A stretch of 64,000 bases of DNA, from assembly GCA_021792365.1 (NCBI GenBank), contig JAJYUT010000002.1, positions 950,313 through 1,014,312 on the forward strand, in the 5' to 3' direction. Each line of letters starts with the position of its first letter. Positions within the stretch are counted from its first letter, which is position 1. The notes below the pieces were generated by a model. It saw nothing but the letters and a program-made list of their open reading frames with translations. It did not search any database and was not told the origin of the DNA. This DNA is from Pseudomonadota bacterium. Its GTDB lineage: Bacteria; Pseudomonadota; Alphaproteobacteria; Dongiales; Dongiaceae. This document shows positions 1-12,822 of this stretch, piece after piece. Made by a program: the position numbers and the translations under genes.

Positions 1-1371
1 GCCTCGGCCCCGGACAGCTTCGCCGATCTGGCGGAGAAGGTTTCGCCGGCGGTGGTCAACGTCTCCTCAACCCATGTGATGGCCGATCAGGGCGTTCCGC
101 TGCCCTTCGCATTCCCCCCCGGCTCGCCCTTCGAGGAGTTCTTCCGACAGTTCCAGGGTCCGCAGGGCCAGTTGCAGCCCGAGCGCAAGGTGACGTCGCT
201 CGGCTCCGGCTTCATCATCGATGCCAGCGGCTACATCGTCACCAACAACCACGTGATCGACGAGGCCAAGGACATCGAGGTGACGCTGACCGATGGCAGC
301 GAATACCCCGCGACTCTGATCGGCACCGATCCCAAGACCGACCTGGCGCTGCTCAAGGTCGAATCCAAGAAGTCCCTGCCCTATGTCTCATTCGGCGATT
401 CCGATACAGTGCGGATCGGCGACTGGGTGATGGCTGTCGGCAACCCGTTCGGCCTTGGCGGAACGGTGACGGCTGGCATCGTCTCGGCTCGCGGCCGCGA
501 CATCCACGAGGGGCCGTATGACGACTTCCTGCAGATCGACGCCGCGATCAACCAGGGCAATTCCGGCGGCCCGACCTTCGCGACCGACGGCAGCGTCATC
601 GGAATCAACACTGCGATCTTCTCGCCCAGCGGCGGCTCGGTCGGGATCGGCTTCGCCATTCCCTCGAACCTCGCCAAGCCGATCATTGCCGAACTCAAGG
701 AGCAGGGCCACGTCGATCGCGGCTGGCTCGGCGTCTCGATCCAGGAGCTGACCCCCGACCTGACGCGGGGCATGGGCCTCAACTCCGACGAAGGCGCCTT
801 GATCGCCGGGGTGCAGGATGGCAGCCCGGCCGAGCAAGCCGGCCTGAGGCCTGGTGACGTGGTCGTCGGCTTCGGCGGGAACGACATCGCTTCGCCCAAG
901 GATCTGTCCCGCGTGGTCGCCGAGACTACGAGCGGCGCGACCGTGCCGGTGAGGATCTGGCGCGACGGCTCACAGCGCACGGTGAACGTGACGATCGCCG
1001 AGATGCAGGACGAGGTCGCCGGCATCGATCGCAGCACACCGGATTCCGGGCGTTCCGGCGCATCCGACAGCCTGCAGCAACTGGGCGCGGTGCTGGCGCC
1101 AGTGACGCGGGAGACGCGCCAGCAATACGGGCTGGCTGACGGCGCCGAGGGCGCGCTGATCGCGGATCTCGAGCAGGACAGCGTGCTTGCCGAGCAGGGC
1201 GTGCGGCCGGGCGACGTGATCGAGCGTGTCAACAACCGCACGATCAGCGAACCGCGCGATGTCGCGACTGCCTTGCGCGAGGCGCGCGCCGACAACCGGA
1301 CGGTGGTCGTGATGCTGATCGACCGTGACGGCAGCGATCACTTCGTCGCCGTGCAGATCGAGCAATCGTGA
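1..1371 (+). CDS. HtrA/DegP-family periplasmic serine protease, 5' truncated
   Basis: The reading frame is open from the first base, so the signal peptide and true start lie before the window. The visible 456 residues form a trypsin-like protease domain followed by two PDZ domains, the DegP/DegQ layout. The catalytic triad is complete: His in NNHVID (codon 84 of the visible frame), Asp in KTDLALL (codon 114) and Ser in GNSGGP (codon 188). PDZ1 covers roughly residues 245-325 and PDZ2 roughly 365-455. Members of this family degrade or refold misfolded envelope proteins. The gene is followed by an intrinsic terminator, so it ends its transcription unit here. DegP versus DegQ cannot be decided without the N-terminus. 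Confidence 0.95.
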   Translation, partial: ASAPDSFADLAEKVSPAVVNVSSTHVMADQGVPLPFAFPPGSPFEEFFRQFQGPQGQLQPERKVTSLGSGFIIDASGYIVTNNHVIDEAKDIEVTLTDGSEYPATLIGTDPKTDLALLKVESKKSLPYVSFGDSDTVRIGDWVMAVGNPFGLGGTVTAGIVSARGRDIHEGPYDDFLQIDAAINQGNSGGPTFATDGSVIGINTAIFSPSGGSVGIGFAIPSNLAKPIIAELKEQGHVDRGWLGVSIQELTPDLTRGMGLNSDEGALIAGVQDGSPAEQAGLRPGDVVVGFGGNDIASPKDLSRVVAETTSGATVPVRIWRDGSQRTVNVTIAEMQDEVAGIDRSTPDSGRSGASDSLQQLGAVLAPVTRETRQQYGLADGAEGALIADLEQDSVLAEQGVRPGDVIERVNNRTISEPRDVATALREARADNRTVVVMLIDRDGSDHFVAVQIEQS

Positions 1372-1485
1372 GGAACGAAGCGACAGTGACTCCGTCCGAT
1401 CTCGAGCAGGCCCCCGATAGAGCTCGAGATCACCCGGCGGCCCTCATCCCCTCGGCTTGATCCAGCCGAGCGGCCGCCGAAAGCC

Positions 1486-1540
1486 CCGGCGCGGTCTTCT
1501 CCCCAACCCGGGACGCCGCGCCGGTCTTTCTTTTTGTCTT
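1486..1540 (+). terminator. Rho-independent terminator of the HtrA gene
   Basis: A perfect 9-bp GC stem (CCGGCGCGG at 1486-1494 with CCGCGCCGG at 1516-1524) is followed directly by a T-rich run (TCTTTCTTTTTG from 1525). It lies about 115 bases after the protease stop codon. A second smaller hairpin (CTCGGCT/AGCCGAG, 1451-1470) lies just before it. The 1372-1650 interval otherwise holds no gene that I can support. Confidence 0.75.
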
Positions 1541-1650
1541 TTCACGATGCGCGTCGGCGCAAACATCGCTAGCCTAGCGCGCAATCGATCGTGTGAGTCG
1601 CTGCGGGTGCGCCGGCGGTCGAAGTATGAATTGCTATCGGGGACCGCCTC

Positions 1651-2088
1651 TTGTCCGAAACGCTCCGGCCCGAGCTTGAGGCCATCCAGAGCCGTTGGCG
1701 CGAGCTGTGCCGCGACGGGCACCTGCCGGCGCGCGGGGACTTTCCGCCGGAGAGCCTGACGCGCTGGCTGGGGCATATCCAGATCGTTGAACGCGTGCGC
1801 GAGGGCGAGCTGGTCCGCCATCGCGTGCGCCTGGTCGGGACCCGCATCGTCTACTACGAGGGCAGGGACAATACCGGTCTGTTCCTCGACGACCTCATTC
1901 CCATCGAACAGCGAGATGAAATTCTCGAGCCCTATCGGCGCTGCGCCGAGACGCGCACGCCGGTCTATGGCACGTTCTATAGCTGCTCCGAGGCGGCGAT
2001 CTCTTCCCAGCTCGAGCGGCTGATCCTGCCGCTGGCAGGGGACGGGAACTTGGTCGATCAGTTCCTGGTCGCCATCTATCGCGCCTGA
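1651..2088 (+). CDS. PAS_5-type domain protein
   Basis: 145 residues starting at TTG. The layout matches the single-domain PAS_5 proteins (PF07310) common in Alphaproteobacteria: an N-terminal helix with the phrase LPARGDFPPESLTRWLGHI, then a PAS-like sheet with RHRVRLVGTRIV and a C-terminal strand ending LVAIYRA. No output domain is fused, and the ligand and role of this family are not known. It sits between the HtrA terminator and the bicupin gene and is probably its own unit. There is no ATG start in a sensible position; the TTG start gives the full domain. Confidence 0.7.
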   Translation: MSETLRPELEAIQSRWRELCRDGHLPARGDFPPESLTRWLGHIQIVERVREGELVRHRVRLVGTRIVYYEGRDNTGLFLDDLIPIEQRDEILEPYRRCAETRTPVYGTFYSCSEAAISSQLERLILPLAGDGNLVDQFLVAIYRA

Positions 2089-2174
2089 TCGACCCGCTCC
2101 GCCGCCGCTGACGATTGCTCCGACTCATGCGCCCGGCTAGAGTGCCCGCCCCCTCTCGCAGCGGAGCGCGCTCC

Positions 2175-2930
2175 ATGATCTCGGCACGGTTGATGCGAAT
2201 GTTTCCCCATGCAGGCGGTGACGGGCTGGAGGACTGGGGAGAGATTCCGCCTGCGGACCTCGAGTCCGGCTCGCCCCGGCAGCGCGGCCGCTACTCCTTC
2301 AACGCACCCGACATTGGCCTCAGCGCGGGCGTATGGGACTGCACCGCGTTCGAAGGGAAGATGGGCCCCTATTCCGTCGACGAGTTCATGATCCTGCTCG
2401 AAGGCTCGGTCACGGTCGCGGAGGCGAATGGCCGGGTGACGCGGATCGAGGCCGGCGAGAGCTTCATCATCCCGCGCGGGCTCGACTGCGCCTGGAAACA
2501 GGAGGGCTATGTCCGCAAGATCTTCGTGATCTACGAGAATCCGGCTGCGCCCGTGCCGAAGAAACCAGCGGCGGATCATGTCATCAAGCTGGATATCGGC
2601 GCGAAGCTCACGCCATGCGACGGGCCTGACCCTGCAATCCTGAACGGGCCGGAACCGCGTTGCGCCGAGCACATGGCCTATACCGACGCCAGCGGGCAAC
2701 TCAGCATTGGTCTGTGGTCGGCCACACCGTATGACCGCAAGGCGACGCCGTTCGGCCGCTACGAGCTGATGCACTTCCTGGAAGGCCAGGTAGAGCTACA
2801 TGATGGCGGTACCAGCGGCCAAGCGTTCCAGGCGGGCGAAACCATCTTCGTGCCGAAAGGCGTGCCGCTCGGCTGGCGCAACACAAGCGACGTGAAGAAG
2901 ATCTTCGTCATCCTGATGCCCAACCAGTGA
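2175..2930 (+). CDS. Bicupin protein (DUF861/cupin_3 type)
   Basis: 251 residues from the ATG at 2175; an upstream in-frame TTG at 2115 would add 20 unconvincing residues. Two successive cupin barrels are visible, one around GPYSVDEFMILLEG to GESFIIPRG and a second around FGRYELMHFLEGQVEL to GETIFVPKG, both in the style of EutQ/ureidoglycine aminohydrolase cupins. Each has the small glycine-rich turns of the fold but few histidines, so metal binding is uncertain. It ends 7 bases before the D-aminoacylase-like gene, so the two are very likely co-transcribed. The substrate is unknown; a role in amino acid or amide metabolism is inferred only from this neighbour. Confidence 0.75.
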   Translation: MISARLMRMFPHAGGDGLEDWGEIPPADLESGSPRQRGRYSFNAPDIGLSAGVWDCTAFEGKMGPYSVDEFMILLEGSVTVAEANGRVTRIEAGESFIIPRGLDCAWKQEGYVRKIFVIYENPAAPVPKKPAADHVIKLDIGAKLTPCDGPDPAILNGPEPRCAEHMAYTDASGQLSIGLWSATPYDRKATPFGRYELMHFLEGQVELHDGGTSGQAFQAGETIFVPKGVPLGWRNTSDVKKIFVILMPNQ

Positions 2931-2937
2931 GAACGGC

Positions 2938-4389
2938 GTGAGCGATCCGAACGCCTGCGACCTCCTGATCCAGCGCGTCTCGCTGTTCGACGGTTCGGGC
3001 ACACCGCCTTATGTCGCCGACCTGGCGGTCACCGGCGACAAGATCATGGCGACCGGCGATCTGCGGAACTGGAGCGCCCGCGAGCTGGTGGATGGCCGCG
3101 GACTCGCGCTGGCGCCGGGTTTCATCGATGTCCACACGCACGACGACCGCGCGCTGCTGATCGGCGACATGGCGAACAAGACCAGCCAGGGCGTGACCAG
3201 CGTGGTAACCGGCAATTGCGGAATTTCGCTGGCGCCGCTGTCGCTGCGTGCTGCGCCACCGCCGCCTTTGGACCTGCTGGGCGCACACGCGGACTACAGA
3301 TACTCTACCTTCGCGGACTACATGGCGGCGCTGGACCGGCAGCCGCCAGCGGTGAACGCCGCGTGCTTGGTCGGCCACTCCACATTGCGCGTCGGTACGA
3401 TGGAGCGGCTGGACCGGCCCGCCACCTTCGATGAGATCGCCGCCATGCGCGCGTGCTTGCAGGAGGCCCTCGATGCGGGCGCGATCGGACTTTCGACCGG
3501 TCTCGACTACCAGCCCGCAGCAGCAGCGACGACGGAAGAAGTGCAGGCTTTGGCGGAGCTGCTGAAGCCAGCCGGGGCGATCCACACCACGCACATGCGC
3601 AGCGAAGGCGATCATGTGATCGAGGCGATGGACGAGGCCTTCGCGATCGGCCGATCCGCGGATGTGCCGGTCGTCATCTCCCATTTCAAGGTGCACGGCA
3701 AAGCGAATTTCGGCCGTTCGTCGGAGACGCTCGCCAAGTTCGATGCACAACGGTTGCAGCAGCCGCTGAGCCTCGATGCGTACCCCTACTCCGCCTCCTC
3801 GACGGTGCTGAAGTCGCAATGGGTCGGCGAAGCGCCCAAGGTCATGGTGACGTGGTCGGTGCCGCATCCGGAAATGACAGGGCGCATGCTGGATGACATC
3901 GCGGCCGAATGGGGCTGTTCGCAGGAAGATGCCGCCATGAAGCTTCAACCGGCCGGCGCGGTCTATTTCGCAATGGATGAAGCGGACGTGCGGCGCATCC
4001 TCGGATATCCGCACACCATGATCGGTTCGGACGGGCTGCCGCACGATGCCCATCCGCATCCGCGCCTGTGGGGCAGCTTCCCGCGCGTGCTGGGCCACTA
4101 TGCGCGTGAGGTCGGCCTGTTCCCGATGGAGGAGGCGGTCCGGCGCATGACCTCCCTGCCCGCGGAACGTTTCGGCCTGGCCGGGCGCGGCCGTCTCAAG
4201 CAGAGCTATGCGGCCGATCTGGTGCTGTTCGATCCGCGCAGCGTGAAGGATCGCGCCACGTTCGAGAATCCGAAGCAGGCGTCGGAGGGCATCGTCGCGG
4301 TGTGGGTGAACGGAAAAGCCGTGTGGCGCGACGGAAAATCGACCGGCGCGCGGCCCGGTCGCGCCTTGCGCCGACAGCAGATGCACTAG
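2938..4389 (+). CDS. N-acyl-D-amino-acid deacylase family amidohydrolase
   Basis: 483 residues from a GTG start. It belongs to the amidohydrolase superfamily, D-aminoacylase branch. The metal motif DVHTHDD is at residues 64-70 (His66, His68), the bridging cysteine typical of D-aminoacylases is in TGNCG (Cys94), and further histidines appear in THMRSEGD and SHFKVHG. The catalytic aspartate motif IGSDGLPHDAHPHP and the C-terminal composite beta sandwich (RGRLKQSYAADLVLFD) are present. Family members hydrolyse N-acyl-D-amino acids to D-amino acids and a carboxylic acid in the cytoplasm. It follows the bicupin by 7 bases. The exact acyl or amino acid preference cannot be read from the sequence. 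Confidence 0.9.
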   Translation: MSDPNACDLLIQRVSLFDGSGTPPYVADLAVTGDKIMATGDLRNWSARELVDGRGLALAPGFIDVHTHDDRALLIGDMANKTSQGVTSVVTGNCGISLAPLSLRAAPPPPLDLLGAHADYRYSTFADYMAALDRQPPAVNAACLVGHSTLRVGTMERLDRPATFDEIAAMRACLQEALDAGAIGLSTGLDYQPAAAATTEEVQALAELLKPAGAIHTTHMRSEGDHVIEAMDEAFAIGRSADVPVVISHFKVHGKANFGRSSETLAKFDAQRLQQPLSLDAYPYSASSTVLKSQWVGEAPKVMVTWSVPHPEMTGRMLDDIAAEWGCSQEDAAMKLQPAGAVYFAMDEADVRRILGYPHTMIGSDGLPHDAHPHPRLWGSFPRVLGHYAREVGLFPMEEAVRRMTSLPAERFGLAGRGRLKQSYAADLVLFDPRSVKDRATFENPKQASEGIVAVWVNGKAVWRDGKSTGARPGRALRRQQMH

Positions 4390-4593
4390 TACTTTTCTAA
4401 AATTCGATTGATTTTCTGCACCGCTTTTTTGGCTTATTTCGCGATAGTGCAATCCCCCACATCGACCTGTATCGCTTCAACCACCCTTAACCACGAATAG
4501 CTGTTTTCGATTCCGGGATTCCGCCGCACCGTTAGCGCATGCGGGACCGACAAGCGCGGCCCGCTCTAAGGCAACGTATAGAGCGAGATCGTC
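4390..4593. other. Intergenic region before the FecR gene
   Basis: About 200 bases between the amidohydrolase stop and the FecR gene start. The first part is AT-rich compared with its surroundings (4390-4440), including a TTTTTT run at 4424, but there is no strong hairpin before it. A promoter for the FecR-kinase pair is expected here; I cannot identify its elements with confidence. Confidence 0.4.
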
Positions 4594-5682
4594 ATGTCGA
4601 ACTCACCACGTTCCACGCAGCGCTGGCTCGGCTCAGTCCTGGTCGCCCTGGCAATGACGGCGGCGGCCGGCAGCGCCAGCGCTGAAGACGGCATTCTGAC
4701 CTGGATTGCCAGATCGATCGCCGCAGATGAAGACGGCGACATCATCCCCGCTGCCGCCATGCAGGTGCCGCAGGACGGCATCGCACTCGCCGTTGGTCAG
4801 CGCATCTCGACCAGGGCGGGTGAGCGCATGGTGCTTGTGAATGGCAGGGACCTGGTGGAGGTGATGCCCAACACCACCTTCACGGTCGGAGACGACGACC
4901 CCATGACGCCCACGGCCAATCTGGATATCGTCAGCGGCACGATCCACGTGGAGGCCGGCAAGCGCAAGCCGGGCCAGACGTTCTCGGTCGGCGCATCCTT
5001 TCTGGTAGCGACGGTCAAAGGCACCCAGTTCGATGTAAGCGCCTCGAGCATGGACTCGAGCGTGCGCGTCACCGAAGGCATCGTCGGCGTGTCATCCGCG
5101 ATCAGCGGCGAGAGCGTCGACGTGACCGCGGGCGATGTCGCGACCGTCCGGCGTGGCCAGACCGGCAAGCCCTCGCTCGTGCGCATGCCGGGCGCGGTCC
5201 CCAGCAGCATCCCGGCAAGCAGCACCACGGAAACCGCCGCCGCCAGTGCCAGCGACATCGCCGGCCATGGCGGCTCCCGCGATGGTGGCTCAAGCGGGGG
5301 CGGCTCAAGCGCGGGCGGCTCCAAGTCCGGCGGCTCAGATTCCGGCGGCTCGGATTCTGGCGGCTCGGGCTCCGGTGGTTCCAGTTCTGGCGGCTCCACT
5401 TCCGGCGGCGGGCTCGGTGGTGCGGTCGGTGGTGCAGTCGGCGGTGCGGCTGACGCCGTCGGCGGGGCCATTGGCGGCGCCACGGGTGCAGTGGGCGGTG
5501 CGGTCAGCGGCGCGACCGGCGCGGTGGGCGGCGCCGTCGGCGGCGCTCTCGGCGGCGCAGTGTCCGGCCTCGGCGGCGCTGTGGGCGATGGGGTGAGCCG
5601 CCTTGGAGGCGCCGTCGGCGGTGCAGTCGGCGGCCTGGGCGGCAAGCTCGGCGGCGCGCTGGGCGGCGGCGGCAACAAGTAG
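4594..5682 (+). CDS. Secreted FecR-domain protein with glycine-rich repeat tail
   Basis: 362 residues. A Sec signal peptide ends near residue 30 (GSASA-ED). A FecR domain follows at roughly residues 60-165 (GQRISTRAGERM, TPTANLDIVSGTIHVEAG, TVKGTQFDVSA). There is no cytoplasmic anti-sigma segment, so this is not a classical FecR sigma regulator. The last 130 or so residues are low-complexity: first GGS/SGG pentad-like repeats (5281-5410), then alanine- and valine-rich GGAVGGA repeats (5410-5680). The stop codon is only 2 bases from the TTG start of the CHASE2 kinase, so the two are co-transcribed and probably translationally coupled. I infer that the protein is an envelope partner of the CHASE2 sensor; the ligand is unknown. 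Confidence 0.8.
   Translation: MSNSPRSTQRWLGSVLVALAMTAAAGSASAEDGILTWIARSIAADEDGDIIPAAAMQVPQDGIALAVGQRISTRAGERMVLVNGRDLVEVMPNTTFTVGDDDPMTPTANLDIVSGTIHVEAGKRKPGQTFSVGASFLVATVKGTQFDVSASSMDSSVRVTEGIVGVSSAISGESVDVTAGDVATVRRGQTGKPSLVRMPGAVPSSIPASSTTETAAASASDIAGHGGSRDGGSSGGGSSAGGSKSGGSDSGGSDSGGSGSGGSSSGGSTSGGGLGGAVGGAVGGAADAVGGAIGGATGAVGGAVSGATGAVGGAVGGALGGAVSGLGGAVGDGVSRLGGAVGGAVGGLGGKLGGALGGGGNK
5281..5679 (+). repeat. Coding tandem repeats, GGS-type then GGAVGGA-type
   Basis: The 3' third of the FecR gene is a run of degenerate short repeats: about ten units of the GGSxSGG kind followed by about fifteen GG-containing alanine/valine units. At DNA level the units (GGCGGCTC, GGTGCGGTCGGCG) are similar enough to allow slippage or recombination between alleles. 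The alternative frames are open across the repeat, which explains long shadow reading frames on both strands here. Confidence 0.8.
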
Positions 5683-5684
5683 GC

Positions 5685-8036
<2,352 letters not shown>

Positions 8037-8061
8037 GGCGGCGCCTGAGTCCAGCAGCCGC

Positions 8062-8337
8062 CTATTCCACTGCCATCAGCGCACCATCGGTGGGATCCAG
8101 ATACAGGGTCCGCCTGGCGCCGGTATTGTCCGTCGCCTGCACCACATAGCAATTGCCCTCGTCCGGCGTGATGGCGCCGACATTGGTGAACCCGTGCCGC
8201 TCCAGCATGCCCTTGATCTCGGCGGGCTGCCGCCAGGCCGACCTGTCGGCGGTCGTGCATTGCAGATCGGCGGCGCGAGCCGCCGCGGCGAGCCCGAGAG
8301 ATTGCAGGAGCACCAGCAGAATCGTCCACGTGCGCAT
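8062..8337 (-). CDS. Small exported PepSY-like protein
   Basis: 91 residues from the ATG whose complement is at 8335-8337; a longer in-frame start at 8367 adds residues before the signal peptide. The first 22 residues are a Sec signal (LLVLLQSLGLAAAARA). The mature part contains EIKGMLERHGFTNVGAI and CYVVQATDNTGARRTLYLDPTDG, the pattern of short PepSY/peptidase-propeptide-like periplasmic proteins. Two cysteines could form a disulfide. It is convergent with the CHASE2 kinase (25-base gap) and divergent from the cyclase gene. Its function is unknown. Confidence 0.7.
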   Translation of the reverse strand: MRTWTILLVLLQSLGLAAAARAADLQCTTADRSAWRQPAEIKGMLERHGFTNVGAITPDEGNCYVVQATDNTGARRTLYLDPTDGALMAVE

Positions 8338-8492
8338 CAATGACAGCCTCCGCCACATATCGGTCACGGTGGATCACACCAGATTTCCGTGGCGCCGCCA
8401 ACCGCCCGGTGCGGGAGCGCTCAGGGCGGCGATTTGCCAGGACGGCCAAGTGCCTTAAGATCGCGACACGCGATTCCAGCCATGGGCGGCCC

Positions 8493-9728
8493 ATGCACAG
8501 CGCGACGGACTCCGAGAGCGAACTCATCTACGGGAGGCTGGCGGCCTGGCTCGCGGTGAATGCGCTGGGCGACACCGGTCTGGACGCGGAGGGCAGGCCG
8601 CTCAACAATATCGGCGCGCTGGCCTTCCCCGACCTGTTCGCCGGCTTCTGCGCGCGCATCTCCGAGTGGATATGCCCCCTCTGGCGCTCGACGTTGGGGC
8701 TCGAAGTGCTCAATCCCGAGCTCAGCGGCTCGCAGCTGGTCTGGCGCGACGGCGCGCTGACGCGGACCGAAGTGAATCGGGCCGGCATCATGACGCGTGT
8801 CGACTATCTCAAGAGCGCGATCTATGTCGTCGATACCACCAACCGGCCGTTCCGCTGGCACAAGCCGGAGCCGCTGCCAGACATGGAGCTGATCCAAAAT
8901 CTGCACCAGGAGTTCGGCATGACCGATTATTTCGTCATGCCGCTGCCGTTCCAGGACGCCACCCGCACCTCCACGCTGAGCTTCGCGAGCATTCGCGAAG
9001 GCGGCTTCTCCGACCTCGAGCTCGCGCGGCTGCAGATGGCGGCGCGGATCTGGTCGTCGGTCGCGGAGCGCTGGGTGCTGCGCCACATCGCGCTCGACCT
9101 GCTCACACACTATCTCGGCCGCGCGCCGGCGGAGCGGGTCTATGCCGGGCAGATCGAGCGCGGCGACGTCACCCGCATCGAGGCGGCGATCCTGATCTGC
9201 GACCTGCGCGGCTTTACCGCGATGACCGACCGGGCGCAGCACGGCGAGATCGTCACGTTGCTGAATCGCTGGTTCGAGGTGATCGGCGCTGCAATCGGCC
9301 CGCATCGCGGCGACATCCTGAAGTTCATGGGCGATGGCTTGCTGGCGGTGTTTGCGCTTGAGGAGACCCGAGCCGCCACCTGCGATCGGGCGCTCGACGC
9401 GGCCATGGCCGCTCTGGCCGGCACGGATGCGCTGAATGCGGATCTGGCCAGGGAGGAACGAGCGCCGCTCGGCTTCGGCATCGGCCTGCATTGGGGCGAA
9501 GTCGAGTTCGGCAATATCGGCACCCGCGACCGGCTCGATTTCACCGTAATCGGCCCGGCGGTCAACATCGCCAGCAGGCTCCAGGAGCTGACCAAGATCG
9601 TCGGCACGCCCATCCTGGCTTCGGCCGATTTCGCGGCAGCGGCCACGCGCACCTTGCACGGCCTAGGCGGCCGCCGCGTGCGGGGACTGAGCGGCGGGAT
9701 CGAGGTGTTCTCGCCCTTGGCGCTCTGA
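8493..9728 (+). CDS. Class III adenylate cyclase with N-terminal sensory region
   Basis: 411 residues from the ATG at 8493. A longer frame reaches the ATG at 8340 but would overlap the promoter region of the divergent gene. The C-terminal catalytic domain (from about residue 230) has both metal aspartates (ICDLRGFT and MGDGLLAVF), the adenine-specifying Lys and Asp (ILKFMGDG and RLDFTVIG) and the transition-state Asn/Arg (PAVNIASRLQ), so it should make cAMP from ATP. The N-terminal 230 residues carry no domain I can name securely; no membrane segment is visible, so the enzyme is probably cytoplasmic. This N-terminal layout is common among alphaproteobacterial cyclases. Confidence 0.9.
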   Translation: MHSATDSESELIYGRLAAWLAVNALGDTGLDAEGRPLNNIGALAFPDLFAGFCARISEWICPLWRSTLGLEVLNPELSGSQLVWRDGALTRTEVNRAGIMTRVDYLKSAIYVVDTTNRPFRWHKPEPLPDMELIQNLHQEFGMTDYFVMPLPFQDATRTSTLSFASIREGGFSDLELARLQMAARIWSSVAERWVLRHIALDLLTHYLGRAPAERVYAGQIERGDVTRIEAAILICDLRGFTAMTDRAQHGEIVTLLNRWFEVIGAAIGPHRGDILKFMGDGLLAVFALEETRAATCDRALDAAMAALAGTDALNADLAREERAPLGFGIGLHWGEVEFGNIGTRDRLDFTVIGPAVNIASRLQELTKIVGTPILASADFAAAATRTLHGLGGRRVRGLSGGIEVFSPLAL

Positions 9729-9730
9729 CG

Positions 9731-10021
9731 CTACTCGACCCCGTCCACCACGATGAACTGGCATTCCGTGGAATTGAGGCGGAGCGGCAGGATTGCCTGG
9801 TAGGCGGGTGAGTTGTACCAGTCCTCTGCCGCCTTGCGCGAGGGAAACTCGAGCACGACGATCCGCTCGAACGGCATCGCTCCCTCCAGCGCCGTGAACT
9901 TGCCGCCGCGCACCAGGAACCTGCCGCCATACGCCTCGATGGTCGGCATCACCTGCTTGCGGTACTCCTCGAACATTTTCGGGTCGTGCAGGCGCTCATA
10001 GACGAGGCAATAGGCTTTCAT
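9731..10021 (-). CDS. DUF1330 protein
   Basis: 96 residues covering the entire DUF1330 domain: MKAYCLVYERLHDPKMFEEY at the start, YGGRFLVRGGKF in the middle and FPSRKAAEDWYNSPAYQAI near the end. The family has a dimeric alpha/beta barrel (ferredoxin-like) fold and no established reaction. The gene is convergent with the cyclase, with 2 bases between their stop codons. Confidence 0.85.
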   Translation of the reverse strand: MKAYCLVYERLHDPKMFEEYRKQVMPTIEAYGGRFLVRGGKFTALEGAMPFERIVVLEFPSRKAAEDWYNSPAYQAILPLRLNSTECQFIVVDGVE

Positions 10022-10060
10022 TGCGCGCTCCCTCCCAGCGTTGCCCGCTATTTGTCCGGA

Positions 10061-10084
10061 CCGATCCGCCGGCTGGCGGATCGG
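10061..10084 (-). terminator. Hairpin downstream of ppdK
   Basis: A perfect 10-bp stem (CCGATCCGCC with GGCGGATCGG) with a 4-base loop lies 16 bases after the ppdK stop codon on the minus strand. There is no T run after it, so it may act as an mRNA 3' end or Rho-assisted terminator of the glyQ-glyS-ppdK operon. Confidence 0.5.
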
Positions 10085-10099
10085 ATTGCATTCGAAAGC

Positions 10100-12784
<2,685 letters not shown>

Positions 12785-12822
12785 CTTCACTCACCTTTCG
12801 GTCGTTAAGCTTCGGCTGGCCG

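Noticed and set aside
1386-1460. Short frame VTPSDLEQAPDRARDHP after HtrA, considered as the remnant of a rarA gene
   Set aside because: The similarity to the RarA N-terminus is only a few residues and the frame ends after 24 codons; too weak to call a pseudogene.
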